Shown: in pieces, positions 1-8,307 of the stretch | Numbering within the stretch: position 1 is the first letter of the stretch | Layout: every line of letters begins with the position of its first letter | Source of the DNA: 9FT-COMBO-53-11 sp040900215 | GTDB taxonomy: Bacteria; Patescibacteriota; WWE3; 9FT-COMBO-53-11 | Reading direction: 5' to 3' | Assembly (NCBI GenBank): GCA_040900215.1 | Contig: JBBDZL010000007.1 | Span: 1-41,172 of the forward strand | DNA: 41,172 bases | Made by a program: the position numbers and the translations under genes | Notes under the pieces: model-generated | What the model was told of the DNA's origin: nothing | The model's database searches: none | The model's input: only the letters and a program-made list of their open reading frames with translations

Positions 1-23
1 CCGCCACTCGACTCGCTTTGCTC

Positions 24-105
24 GCTCATGGCCTTTGGCCATTCAGTCCTGAGTGCAATCGAAGGGCTCATGGCCTGCGGCCATTCAGTCCTGAGTGCGA
101 TCGAA
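24..105. repeat. Two tandem 40-base units, each with a GGCC palindrome
   Basis: Positions 24-63 and 66-105 are near-identical (three differences). Each carries the dyad ATGGCC-NNN-GGCCAT (28-42 and 70-84) followed by a shared tail around CAGTCCTGAGTG. The bases before position 24 (CTCGACTCGCTTTGCTCGCTC) look like the same kind of short interspersed palindromic repeat. No gene overlaps it. It sits at the left edge of the AT-rich patch. Confidence 0.75.
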
Positions 106-205
106 TAGACGGAAAGCGTAGACCTTGTTGTTAGGCCGGTTGTATTCATCGTTGAAATAATTGGAATCGACATACAGCGTTGGGCATTTCAATATGAGGC
201 GTTAG
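86..205 (-). pseudogene. Asn/Tyr-rich C-terminal fragment, possibly of a variable C-type-lectin-like (DGR target) protein
   Basis: Read on the minus strand, this stretch encodes a short open frame containing SNYFNDEYNRPNNKVYAFR and a stop codon soon after, inside the palindromic repeat. Upstream the frame is closed by TAA and no start is visible. Asn/Tyr-rich sequence ending in an aromatic-Phe-Arg motif resembles the C-terminus of FGE/SUMF1-type C-lectin domains that diversity-generating retroelements mutate at adenines; AAY codons are frequent here. No reverse transcriptase is present in the window. This is an inference from composition only and it may be a chance reading. Confidence 0.25.
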
Positions 206-216
206 TAAGGTAATTT

Positions 217-906
217 ATGGGACTCAAAGATAAAATAATTGTAATAACTGGCTCAAGTCGAGGCTTTGGTAAAGCCCTTGCTAAAGCACTTAAGCAAGAA
301 AATGCTCAAGTCATTATCTCAAGCCATAAGAAAGAAGATTTGGAATCAACCGCAAAGGAGTTATCAGTTGATTATTTTCTTGCTGATGTGACTGCTTTTG
401 AGAATGTCAAAAAACTCGGCGAGTATGTCGTTGAAAAATATAAGAAAATAGATTTTTGGATTAACAACGCTGGAATTCAGATTGCACCGAGTTTAGTTGA
501 AGAAGTTGATATACAAAAATTACATCGTCTTTTTAATGTGAACTTTTTTGGGTATTTTTATGGGTGCAAAATTGCGCTTTCGCAAATGAAAAAACAAAAG
601 AATGGAGTGATTATAAATATCAATTCGACTGCTGGACTTGAAGGAAAACCGGGTATATCTGCTTATGTTTCCTCAAAATTTGCAATTAAAGGATTGACGG
701 AGTCGATCCGAAAAGAAATTAAGGATTTGGATATAAAAGTTTTTGGAGTGTTTCCCGGCGGAATGCAAACTGATATTTACAAAGAAAAATATCCTGACGA
801 TTTAAAAGATTATATGGATGTTGATTATGTTGTAGAAAAAGTCGTAGCCAATTTGAAATCAGAAAGTCCAGAAATTGATTTTGTTATTAAACGGCCAAAT
901 AAATAA
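217..906 (+). CDS. SDR family NAD(P)-dependent oxidoreductase
   Basis: A 229-residue classical short-chain dehydrogenase/reductase; the substrate cannot be told from sequence. It has the nucleotide-binding TGSSRGFG at residues 11-18, the structural NNAG at 83-86, the catalytic Ser137 (in NSTAG), Tyr150 and Lys154 (YVSSK), and a PGG-x-x-T motif after the active site. The length is typical of a single-domain classical SDR. The start is supported by AAGG about eight bases upstream. The gene is strongly AT-rich with A/T-ending codons, unlike the GC-rich genes from panD onward, and it shares this with the hydrolase at 963. The two probably arrived together by transfer. Confidence 0.9.
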   Translation: MGLKDKIIVITGSSRGFGKALAKALKQENAQVIISSHKKEDLESTAKELSVDYFLADVTAFENVKKLGEYVVEKYKKIDFWINNAGIQIAPSLVEEVDIQKLHRLFNVNFFGYFYGCKIALSQMKKQKNGVIININSTAGLEGKPGISAYVSSKFAIKGLTESIRKEIKDLDIKVFGVFPGGMQTDIYKEKYPDDLKDYMDVDYVVEKVVANLKSESPEIDFVIKRPNK

Positions 907-958
907 AGAATTTGCCGCCAAAGCGCTTGATGTTTCCGTTGATGAGCTTTTGAAATAA
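857..958 (+). pseudogene. Remnant of the C-terminus of an XRE-like HTH protein
   Basis: In a frame different from the SDR gene, overlapping its end, the sequence reads INKEFAAKALDVSVDELLK followed by TAA at 956-958. Sequences of the form 'A-x-x-L-x-V-S-x-D-E-L-L' are the usual end of a helix-turn-helix XRE domain. There is no start or recognition helix upstream, so at most the tail of a gene remains. It lies between two AT-rich genes and suggests past deletion or insertion. A short chance match cannot be excluded. Confidence 0.35.
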
Positions 959-962
959 ATTT

Positions 963-1841
963 ATGAAAACAACTTTTTGTAGAACAAAAACTTCTGATAA
1001 CTTGAGATTGGATGGTTTGCTTTTTGAGCCGGATAAAAAATCTTCTATTGGCGTTTTGCATATTCATGGAATGGCCGGAAATTTCTATGAAAATATATTT
1101 CTCGATTCAATGGCTGAAGAATATACAAAAGCTGGATATGCGTTTTTAACTGTGAATACTAGCGGCCACGATTTCATTGCCGATCTCGCAGTTGCTGGCG
1201 AGAAAGAACAACATAAAAGAGCAGGACAGATTTTTGAAAAATTTGAAGATTGTATTTCAGATATTGACGCATGGCTCAAATTTTTCAAATCAAAAGGATA
1301 TGACAAACTCATTTTGCAAGGACATAGCTTAGGAGCAGTAAAAGTTGTTTACTACCTTTACAAGCGGCCGGAAGCTAATTTAGAGGCGCTTGTCATAGCT
1401 TCACCTCCCGATATGTTGGGTTTGGCAAGAGTAGAGGCAGAAAAAAAGAATTTTGAAAGAGATTTTGCTGAAGCAAAAAAGTTGGTAGCCGAAGGTAAGG
1501 GCAAAGTTTTTCTCTCAAACATCATTTGGAACTGGTATTACATCTCCGCAGAAACCTATCTTAATATCGTGGCTGATGGAGCCAAAACAGACATTTTCCC
1601 GATTCTTAGAGGCGGCGATTTTAAGGAATTAGAAAGTGTAAAAATTCCAACCTTAGCTTTTTATGGCGGGACCGATGACGCGGCCGTATTTTCGCCGAAG
1701 GAAGATTTAGAGGTTATCACAAAACATCTCAAAAACAAAAAATCGAAAACTTTGCTAATTGGCACAGCGCCACATAGTTATTTCAAACACGAAAAAGAAA
1801 CAGCGTTAGCAGTTGTTAATTGGTTGAAAGAATTTTTATAA
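963..1841 (+). CDS. Alpha/beta hydrolase
   Basis: A 292-residue single-domain alpha/beta-hydrolase, cytoplasmic (no signal peptide). The nucleophile elbow GHSLG is at residues 120-124 with Ser122. The likely acid is Asp238 or Asp239 in YGGTDD and the likely base is His271 in APHSY. HIHGMAGN at 33-40 provides the oxyanion-hole HG motif. The family includes esterases, lipases and peptidases, and the substrate is not predictable. The gene is AT-rich like the SDR gene at 217 and follows it on the same strand. No strong ribosome binding site precedes the ATG. Confidence 0.88.
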   Translation: MKTTFCRTKTSDNLRLDGLLFEPDKKSSIGVLHIHGMAGNFYENIFLDSMAEEYTKAGYAFLTVNTSGHDFIADLAVAGEKEQHKRAGQIFEKFEDCISDIDAWLKFFKSKGYDKLILQGHSLGAVKVVYYLYKRPEANLEALVIASPPDMLGLARVEAEKKNFERDFAEAKKLVAEGKGKVFLSNIIWNWYYISAETYLNIVADGAKTDIFPILRGGDFKELESVKIPTLAFYGGTDDAAVFSPKEDLEVITKHLKNKKSKTLLIGTAPHSYFKHEKETALAVVNWLKEFL

Positions 1842-1989
1842 TTAAAGCCGCCAAAGAAAAACTTGAAATCGTCCTTTCCGCTCCGGTTCAAGGCGAGGCG
1901 GGCGGAAGGGGGGTATGGGGGGAATTCCACCCGCCGAGCCCAGAGAGTTCCGTTCGGATATTTTCAAACAGACACCGCCAAGTTTTACG

Positions 1990-2331
1990 ATGCGCTGGGT
2001 ACTGCGTTCCAAGATCCACCAAGCCACGGTCACTGACGCCGATCTCAATTACATCGGCAGCATTACGATCGACGAAGAGTTAATCGAGAAAGTTGGCCTC
2101 TGGCCCGGGGAAAAAGTCCTTGTAGTCAGCAACACCTCCGGAGCACGGTTGGAAACCTATGTCATCGCCGGAGAGCGGGGATCGGGAAAGATCTGCATGA
2201 ACGGGGCCGCCGCCCACCTGATTAAAACCGGAGAGGAGATTATCATCATGGGCTTTGAGCTCACCGGCAAGCCGCTCAAACCCCAAAATATCCTCGTCGA
2301 CAAAAGCAACCGTTTCGTCCGTTATCTTTAA
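1990..2331 (+). CDS. panD: Aspartate 1-decarboxylase (pyruvoyl-dependent)
   Basis: PanD converts L-aspartate to beta-alanine, a precursor of pantothenate and coenzyme A. The proenzyme self-cleaves at a Gly-Ser bond to form a pyruvoyl group; here the site is Gly23-Ser24 in NYIGSIT. Lys8 (SKIH), Thr/Tyr and the AGERGSG loop, and NGAAAHL are family hallmarks. At 113 residues it is slightly shorter than the usual ~126. The ATG at 1990 fits the normal PanD N-terminus, whereas an upstream in-frame start would add unrelated residues. It is the first GC-rich gene after the AT-rich patch. No panB, panC or panE is in the window. Its stop overlaps that of comF, facing the other way. Confidence 0.93.
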   Translation: MRWVLRSKIHQATVTDADLNYIGSITIDEELIEKVGLWPGEKVLVVSNTSGARLETYVIAGERGSGKICMNGAAAHLIKTGEEIIIMGFELTGKPLKPQNILVDKSNRFVRYL

Positions 2332-3002
2332 TCCTTAGCGAAAGCGATTACCCAGACCTGACCCGACCCGGCTTTCTTGAGTTCCCGCGCCGCCTCTCGG
2401 GCGGTAGCGCCGGTCGTGACGACGTCGTCCACGAGAAGAATATCCTCGCCGTTGAGTTTCTCTTTGACCGCGAACGCACTCCTGATATTCGCAGACCTTT
2501 CGGGTCTGTTTAGCGAAACCTGGGAAAGGGTATCGCGGGTCTTTCGCAAGATGTCATCCCGGAATGAGAGGCTCAGCTTTTCCGCCAGCGCTTTCCCCAA
2601 TAATGTTGACTGGTTGAACCCCCGCGCCCCTTGGCGCCAAAAGGAGAGGGGGATCGGAACAACGATCGCCTCACCCCCAAAACTCACTCCCGTCTCCGTC
2701 AGTTCGCTTATTAAAAGATCGGCCATCAATCCGGCCACTTTACGCACCCGCCGGTACTTCAGCGCCTGCACCAGCTTCCGGGCCGGACCGCGGTAGGGGA
2801 AGGCGGCCAGAAAGCGCTCCGGCGTGTAACGGGCTCGGCAGATCGGGTGGGTCACCCCGGCGACCGCCGGCCGATCACAGACGATGCAAGGCAGGTTTTC
2901 AAGGACCGGGAGCCGACTTTCGCAGTCCGGACACAGCAGACTCCCACCCTTCCCGCAGGAAACGCATCGAGTTGGAAAAAGAAACGCCAGGAAATCAAAC
3001 AT
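2328..3002 (-). CDS. comF: ComF family phosphoribosyltransferase-like protein
   Basis: A 224-residue ComF/GntX-type protein: an N-terminal zinc-binding region with Cys pairs (CVSCGKGG, CPDC, CIVC) followed by a phosphoribosyltransferase fold with the PRPP-binding motif ILLVDDVVTTGATA near the C-terminus. In transformable bacteria ComFC is needed for uptake or processing of single-stranded DNA, but the exact reaction is not settled. ComF homologues also occur in non-competent species. Its presence about 4 kb from a type IV secretion-like locus is suggestive, not proof, of DNA import. The start has a -10 (TATCAT) only seven bases upstream and no Shine-Dalgarno. Confidence 0.9.
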   Translation of the reverse strand: MFDFLAFLFPTRCVSCGKGGSLLCPDCESRLPVLENLPCIVCDRPAVAGVTHPICRARYTPERFLAAFPYRGPARKLVQALKYRRVRKVAGLMADLLISELTETGVSFGGEAIVVPIPLSFWRQGARGFNQSTLLGKALAEKLSLSFRDDILRKTRDTLSQVSLNRPERSANIRSAFAVKEKLNGEDILLVDDVVTTGATAREAARELKKAGSGQVWVIAFAKD

Positions 3003-3037
3003 CTCCCAAATGATAAACCCTGCTCCCCAAACCGCAA
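3003..3037 (-). promoter_or_regulatory. Promoter of comF, predicted leaderless
   Basis: On the minus strand TTGCGG (3032-3037) and TATCAT (3010-3015) are separated by 16 bases. The -10 ends seven bases before the ATG, so transcription should begin at or next to the start codon. Confidence 0.55.
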
Positions 3038-3106
3038 GTAAACAACCTACTAATGCGAGAGTGCGGCCGCATTGGAGTTATAGTATGTCCAAATCCCAGT
3101 CTTTGG

Positions 3107-5146
3107 TTACTGGTCGATCCGGTAGATCTTGCTGTTAGCAAGAATAAAGAGGCTTTTTTCGTTGGCGGAAACCCAGAGATCGGCCGCGTTGGCCAGAAAG
3201 TCTCCCTTGAACTGGCCGACGAAATTCCCGCTTTTTTCCAACACCACCAGCCGGTTCCCGCCCCGATCCAAGATGTAGAGGTTATCCATCTTTGGTTGGG
3301 TAAATATTTTGATCGGATTGGTCATCGGGCTGGGAAGATTAACGATTTCGAACGGAACCGATTCACCGGCCGACAGCCGGACGATTTCCCCGGTAGAACC
3401 GAGCAGCCAAATTTCCCCATCGATCGCCATGTCAATGATCCCCTCCATCGGCACCGCCCCCTTGACCCAGTTCTGGGCCTTGGCATAGCCCCCAGGCAGG
3501 TTCCAGAACTTGTAGATCTGTTCGGAGCCGGAGTCCAACAGGTAGATATTGCCAAGGTAGGTATCGATCGCAATCGTCTTGTCAATCTGATCGAAGCTGA
3601 TTGGCTCGTCTACCGCTCCGCTGGAAATCCGAATCCGGTACACCGCCTCCGCCCCGCGAATATAAAGATATTCCCCCTCGGCGATGAACTCCAACGCTCC
3701 GCCGATCTTTCCTTCGCCCAAGGCGGAAGCGGTCGGAAGCTCTTTCGAAAGGTCGAGTTTGAAAACTGCTCCCCGCGTCCCTTCCAAAGCATAGACTGTC
3801 GCCGAGCCCGTTCCCGAGAGCGCCAGCCCCTGCGCTCCTGTCACTTGCAAACTCAAGTCGTAAACCAGATTATCCTCGCCCACCAGGGTGATTTTCTCGA
3901 TCGCGTTGAAGAGGGTATTGGCTTGCGCCAGAAGGGAATCAATGGCGGAGGTGTCCTTGGTTAGGTCTAGCGCCCGGTCCAAATCCGCCCGGGCTTCGTC
4001 CACCAACTCTCTGGCCCTCTCATTGGACAGGCCCACCAAGCCCGTCGCCTCGTCCAAGTTTTGGGTAGCCTCGGTCAGGAGGCGATCCAGCTCCGCCGCT
4101 CGGGCTTTCTTAGCCTGCTGCCAGGTCGTGAAAGCTACCGAAACTCCCAAAATCACCACCAGAATCAGGATCAGGCGGGGCAATGAGAGCCCCTTGATCG
4201 CCGGGAGCTTGGGCAGCTTGAACCCCTTTTTCGGCGCTTTCGTTTCCCCCGCCGGCTCTTCCGCTTCCGTTTCCTCGCTACTGGCTACCGGCTCCTGACT
4301 AATGACTTGTTTTTCTTCCGCCAATTCTTCTCCGTGGGAAATCCGTTTCTTCCAAGCGGCCGCGATCTTGGCTTTAATCTTTTGGAACCCCTGGGGGGAC
4401 CTGACCGAAGCGATCAGCTCTTTCGCCTGCCGGCCGATCCCGGCGCCGACAGCCGAGAGCTTGCCCAAGAGATCCCGAGAAGAACGGGACTTTGCGGCCG
4501 CTTCCTCCCGCGCTTCCCGCGAGCTGGCTAAGGTCAGAAGGAGCGCAGCGAACCCTGGGATTTTTTCGCCGGAGGAGAACTGCTTCTCGAGAAATTCGGT
4601 CCGGGGAAGATCGGCGGGGGGAAAATTCTTGGCAAAAACGGGGGAGCCCAGGACCACCGTGTCACCTTCCTCCAGAATCTGGGAGGAAACGCTGACCCCC
4701 TCCTCCCCGGGGAAAAGCTCCTGGGTTTCGGTTCCCCGGCGGAGATAGATCGCCGGCCGCCCCATTTTGGCGAGATAGGCTACCTCGCCGCGGAAGGCAA
4801 TCGCCCCCAGCTCCATAACCGCCGCCGGGGAAAGGGTCCGAAGCTTGTCGCGAACGGCGTAGACCGCCCGCTCCAACGCCGCCACCGGGGTTTCTTCTTC
4901 TGGGGCGTAGTATTCTTCCGAGAGCGTGTCCCAAACCAGCCGGGCGGCCATCGAGGCATCCTCGCTCGGATCAATCTTTAAATCAACCGCCGCAAAAAGA
5001 CGCCCCCGCTCGGGGGGATATTCTTCCTTAGGAGTAGCGCCGAAAACCGCCACAAACTTCCCCCGCTCGGGGACCGGAGAGCTCTCCAGCTTGGAAACCC
5101 GGACCTCAAGACCGGTTTTTTCCTGTTCTTCTGCTCCTTGAGGCAT
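3107..5146 (-). CDS. Membrane protein with degenerate PP2C-like domain and beta-propeller-like repeats
   Basis: A 679-residue single-pass protein. Residues about 25-210 resemble a PP2C-family phosphatase fold, but the metal-binding Asp-Gly motifs are absent: where active enzymes have GD-x-hydrophobic-SDG it has GDTVVLGSPV (161-170). Phosphatase activity is therefore unlikely. A charged, Glu-rich linker (270-310) leads to one membrane segment at about 324-341 and an Ala/Asp/Leu-rich coiled coil (350-430). Residues 430-679 contain repeated units of the type 'IYLLDSGSEQIYKF' and 'LYILDRGGNRLVVL', typical of beta-propeller blades, probably outside the membrane. I infer a sensor or scaffold. It is followed closely on the same strand by comF and preceded by the SpoIID gene. 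Confidence 0.7.
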   Translation of the reverse strand: MPQGAEEQEKTGLEVRVSKLESSPVPERGKFVAVFGATPKEEYPPERGRLFAAVDLKIDPSEDASMAARLVWDTLSEEYYAPEEETPVAALERAVYAVRDKLRTLSPAAVMELGAIAFRGEVAYLAKMGRPAIYLRRGTETQELFPGEEGVSVSSQILEEGDTVVLGSPVFAKNFPPADLPRTEFLEKQFSSGEKIPGFAALLLTLASSREAREEAAAKSRSSRDLLGKLSAVGAGIGRQAKELIASVRSPQGFQKIKAKIAAAWKKRISHGEELAEEKQVISQEPVASSEETEAEEPAGETKAPKKGFKLPKLPAIKGLSLPRLILILVVILGVSVAFTTWQQAKKARAAELDRLLTEATQNLDEATGLVGLSNERARELVDEARADLDRALDLTKDTSAIDSLLAQANTLFNAIEKITLVGEDNLVYDLSLQVTGAQGLALSGTGSATVYALEGTRGAVFKLDLSKELPTASALGEGKIGGALEFIAEGEYLYIRGAEAVYRIRISSGAVDEPISFDQIDKTIAIDTYLGNIYLLDSGSEQIYKFWNLPGGYAKAQNWVKGAVPMEGIIDMAIDGEIWLLGSTGEIVRLSAGESVPFEIVNLPSPMTNPIKIFTQPKMDNLYILDRGGNRLVVLEKSGNFVGQFKGDFLANAADLWVSANEKSLFILANSKIYRIDQ

Positions 5147-5162
5147 CAGGAATATGATAGCA
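5147..5162 (-). promoter_or_regulatory. Extended -10 promoter, predicted leaderless
   Basis: Minus strand TGC-TATCAT (TATCAT = 5154-5159) ends seven bases before the ATG of the PP2C-like gene (ATG complement 5144-5146). No ribosome binding site is present. Confidence 0.55.
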
Positions 5163-5170
5163 ATTTCGGG

Positions 5171-7110
5171 CTATCGAAAGTCGGGGTTGGTGCAGCCGGA
5201 GCTGGCGCAGTAGCCGATATCAAAGCGGTAGGTCGGGCTCCAAAGACCTTTCGCCCGGAGGGTAAAGATGTCGCGGAAGTGGCGGCCGCTGAAAGTGAGT
5301 GGCCCGATGTTCCCCGAAACATAAACGCTGGCGGTGTTGGCTTGGGAAGGCGAAACAAAGGTGGAAACAACGGCGGAAAGCGAAGTTAGAGGAGTAATCC
5401 CCAGCTCCGTCAGTTTGTTCCGCACCGTCGTCATCGGCCAGCCGCCCCGATCGACCGGCGAGAGGTACTGCATATAGGAGCAATCGGGCTTGAGCTCATA
5501 GACTCCGCTGCTGTTCTTGGCCCCGCAGAGGAGGAAGGAGTTAAAGATGTCGGAGAATTCCTCGGTCGACATCCAGGGGTTGTAGCCGCCGCTCCGGTAC
5601 CGATCCCCCCAGCCGGCGTGATACCAAGGAGAGCCGCCGATCTGCTCATAGGCGGTTGAGGAGTTGTAGAAGTCTTTAATCCCGTCTTTGTAGATCCAGT
5701 AGCTAACCCAGGTCGTTTTGGAAAGGGTGTAGCCGCCGGCGGCGGAGTGGTAGAAGGTCGGGAGGGGATTGTTCCCGCCGACCGTCATTCCCTTGGTCGC
5801 ATCGACCGCCTGCTGCCAAGCGGTCGCGTTAATCTCCTTTTTGATTACCTGGCAGCTCTGGCTGGGACAGATCGATTTACCCTGGAGGGCGTAGCGCAGA
5901 GCATAGGTCCGGGCGGCGATCGCCTGAGCCCGCAGTGCCTGTTGGGGCCAGGAGGACGGCATCTCGTAGATGTGCTTGACGTAGGTTTCGAAATCGTATC
6001 TGACGTTGCTCCAGCACTGACCGTACTCGTTGCAGCCGTTGACGGTAATCTTGGCAGGGATATTGGTCGCCTTGGTGGCGGAGCGGCCGTAATAGGCGCT
6101 AAGGATCGTCTGATAGCTCTGGCCCTTGATCGCTCGTCCCCGTGCTCCGTACTGGCTCATCCCAATCCGGTGAGGGTAGCCGTAGGTTCCAATCATCCAG
6201 GATGGGGAAAACGGGGCGGCGGGAACGGGTTTGGAGGAGGGAGCGCTCTCCCCGATCGTTTCGCTCCCGCCGGAGGCGGCGAACTTCTCCAGAATCAGCT
6301 GTTCCTGCTTGGCGGTCAGGTTCTTAATTGAGGACTTGACCGAGGCCAGCTGGGAGGAGGTCGAGGAGAGTTGGCGCTGGGAAGAGGAGAGGCGGGACTG
6401 GTATTGGGACCGGAGGAAAGCCAAATCGTCGCGGAGTTTTTTGGCGGTCGCCTGATTGCTCTCGAAGATCGTGATCTCTTCCCCTAGCCGACCGATCGTA
6501 TTGGAGAGAGTGTTAAGGTTGGCGTTGAAGTACTGGAACTGGTGGGCCGACTTTTCCAAATCGTCAGCCGAAAAGAGCACCTCTATATAGGAAGTCCGNN
6601 NNNNNNNNNNNNNNNNNNNNNNNNNNNNNNNNNNNNNNNNNNNNNNNNNNNNNNNNNNNNNNNNNNNNNNNNNNNNNNNNNNNNNNNNNNNNNNNNNNGG
6701 GCCGACTTTTCCAAATCGTCAGCCGAAAAGAGCACCTCTATATAGGAAGTCCGGTTCTGCTTGTAGAGCTCTCGGACCAGTGCGTCCCGATCGGCCTGCC
6801 ACTGGGCCAATTCACTTTCCTTAGCGGTGAGGTCCTTCTCGATTGCGGTCAGTTCCTTCTCGGCGTCATCGAGCTCGGCGGAAACTTGGGAAAGGGAGAG
6901 GGAAGCGGAAGCGATATCTTTGGAGAGCTGTTTCTGGCGCTTCTCCAGATCGGAGAGCTGCTTCTGCTGTTGGGTGAGCTGGTTGGTGACAGTGTCCAAG
7001 TCCAATTCTTCCGCCCGGGAGGGAGGAACCAAAGAGGCGATCAGGACCGTCGCAAGAAATAAGAATAGAAAGGTTAGAAGTTTGCGCATCTTGGGCAGTC
7101 GAAAAAACAT
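5171..7110 (-). CDS. SpoIID/LytB domain cell-wall protein with N-terminal coiled coil
   Basis: The gene is interrupted by an artificial 100-N gap (6599-6698) flanked by duplicated 55-base copies. With one copy and the Ns removed it is a continuous frame of 594 codons. The product has a signal peptide (residues about 1-33), a long coiled coil with many Gln/Lys/Leu heptads up to ~230, as in NlpC- or EnvC-like hydrolase regulators, then a SpoIID/LytB domain. The domain has HRIGMSQYGARG and QALRAQAIAARTYAL with the late YHSAAGG motif. SpoIID enzymes are lytic transglycosylases acting on denuded glycan strands; LytB relatives modify amidase activity. The order, with GMSQYGA before the ARTYAL motif, matches actinobacterial relatives. 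Role inferred: peptidoglycan remodelling. Confidence 0.85.
6599..6698. other. 100-N scaffold gap with duplicated flanks
   Basis: The 55 bases at 6544-6598 and 6699-6753 are identical. The gap joins overlapping contig ends and no sequence is missing. Confidence 0.95.
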
Positions 7111-7129
7111 CTACACTGGTATTCTAACA
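7111..7129 (-). promoter_or_regulatory. Extended -10 promoter of the SpoIID gene
   Basis: Minus strand TGT-TAGAAT (TAGAAT = 7121-7126) lies ten bases before the ATG at 7110, predicting a leader of about three bases. If translation instead starts at the second Met (MRKLL, eight codons in), the leader would be longer. Confidence 0.4.
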
Positions 7130-7170
7130 AGAAATTATAAAGTACCCTCTAGCGTATTTCCCTGAGGTTC

Positions 7171-7179
7171 TGGTATTAT
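7171..7179 (+). promoter_or_regulatory. Extended -10 promoter at the head of the secretion locus, predicted leaderless
   Basis: TGG-TATTAT (TATTAT = 7174-7179) ends nine bases before the GTG start at 7189. There is no Shine-Dalgarno. Confidence 0.55.
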
Positions 7180-7188
7180 TCTTTCGAA

Positions 7189-7941
7189 GTGAATTCTCTG
7201 TTAAAACTCCTTTTGCCTACGATCTTTATCGCGGCTGTTGTTGCCGGACTGACGATCTCATTCTCAAAACCCGCTTTAGCCGTGTGCAACGAGGGGTGGC
7301 TCCGAGCGACCGAGGCAGATTGTCAATCTGTTTGCGAAGGGGGAACATGCGTAAAAAAACCTAAGTTAACGCCTGGACCAGGACCCGCCTATAAATGGGA
7401 ATGTACGAGCTGCCCGGCAACCTCTGCCCCAGCCACACCAAACTGTCGCGAAGCCTGTGAGCAAACTGGAGGAGATCCAGCCGCCTGCAAGGCGATGCCT
7501 TCCTGCAACAGCCCCACCCCCTCTGGCCAATCCGCATCCACCTACGAGCAGTGCCGTGAGGACGACAATACCCACGGCGAGTGTTCGAGTTTGCCTTCTT
7601 ATAAGGATGGGGATGCGCTCCGAGCTTTTTACTCTCAAAGCGGGGATTTGCCCGGGAAAGTGGATTGCGTCGAAACCGGCTTGGGATGCATCCCCACTGA
7701 TCCTTCCGATCTGGCCGAGTGGGCGTTGAACTGGGGAATCGGATTAGGGACGCTCTTGGCAGTCCTGTTCGTCATTATCGGGGGGTTTGGGGTAGCAACC
7801 TCCGCCGGCGACCCCGAGAATTTGGAGAAAGCTAAAAAGCAAATTACCGCGGCGATCTCTGGCCTTCTGTTTATCTTGTTATCGGCATTGATCTTGGATA
7901 CAATCGGAGTGAGTATCTTTGGACTAGACTTCATCAAATGA
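7189..7941 (+). CDS. VirB2-like pilin candidate with Cys-rich ectodomain
   Basis: A 250-residue protein starting with a signal peptide (1-31, ending ALA). A Cys-rich, Pro/Ser/Thr-rich segment of about 130 residues follows, with more than a dozen cysteines that could form disulfides outside the cell. The C-terminal part has two membrane helices joined by a short polar loop (GVATSAGDPENLEKAKKQI), the architecture of VirB2/TrbC pilins and of the two genes downstream. I infer a structural pilus or channel subunit bearing an extra surface domain. It uses GTG with an extended -10 just upstream. Family assignment rests on topology and context, not on a specific motif. Confidence 0.6.
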   Translation: MNSLLKLLLPTIFIAAVVAGLTISFSKPALAVCNEGWLRATEADCQSVCEGGTCVKKPKLTPGPGPAYKWECTSCPATSAPATPNCREACEQTGGDPAACKAMPSCNSPTPSGQSASTYEQCREDDNTHGECSSLPSYKDGDALRAFYSQSGDLPGKVDCVETGLGCIPTDPSDLAEWALNWGIGLGTLLAVLFVIIGGFGVATSAGDPENLEKAKKQITAAISGLLFILLSALILDTIGVSIFGLDFIK

Positions 7942-7959
7942 TGAGAGGGGGTGAATTGA

Positions 7960-8295
7960 GTGCTTAAAACATTAAAATCGACCGTTGCATCCGCCGCCGC
8001 ACTAGCGCTTTCGGCGTTGCCGGTTTTCGCAGTCACGAATCCAATCCAATTCGGATCAATTGAAGAATTGATCGGTGGGATCTTTAACGCCATCCTGGCA
8101 GTTGTCGGGGCTTTGGCTCTGATCCTTCTCGCTTTGGGTGGAATCCAGTACATGACCTCCGGAGGAGACAAGATAGCTGTCGAGCAAGCCCGCGGCCGGA
8201 TCACCTCGGCGATTGTTGGCTTGGTCATCGTCTTCGGCGCTTGGTTAGTCATTAACTTCGTCGGAAGCCTGCTGACGGGGGAGCCCATCATTTAG
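7960..8295 (+). CDS. VirB2/TrbC-like pilin candidate
   Basis: A 111-residue protein with a signal peptide (MLKTL to AVFA-like cleavage near residue 24) and two hydrophobic helices separated by the polar loop MTSGGDKIAVEQARGRI. This is the classical layout of VirB2/TrbC major pilins, which are cleaved and inserted in the membrane before polymerising. The GTG start is preceded by GAGGGGGTG. It lies 18 bases after the previous gene and 12 before the next, so the three pilin-like genes form one transcription unit. Confidence 0.7.
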   Translation: MLKTLKSTVASAAALALSALPVFAVTNPIQFGSIEELIGGIFNAILAVVGALALILLALGGIQYMTSGGDKIAVEQARGRITSAIVGLVIVFGAWLVINFVGSLLTGEPII

Positions 8296-8307
8296 AGCGG
8301 ATAACCG

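Noticed and set aside
3053..3964. A 303-codon open frame opposite the PP2C-like gene
   Set aside because: A GC-rich shadow frame of a convincing coding gene; the protein resembles no family.
5171..6250. GMSQYGA motif before the ARTYAL motif looked like a novel circular permutation of SpoIID
   Set aside because: The same order is known in actinobacterial SpoIID/LytB proteins.
5171..7110. SpoIID gene appears frameshifted or split at 6583
   Set aside because: The split is caused by the 100-N gap and duplicated 55 bases; removing them restores one frame.
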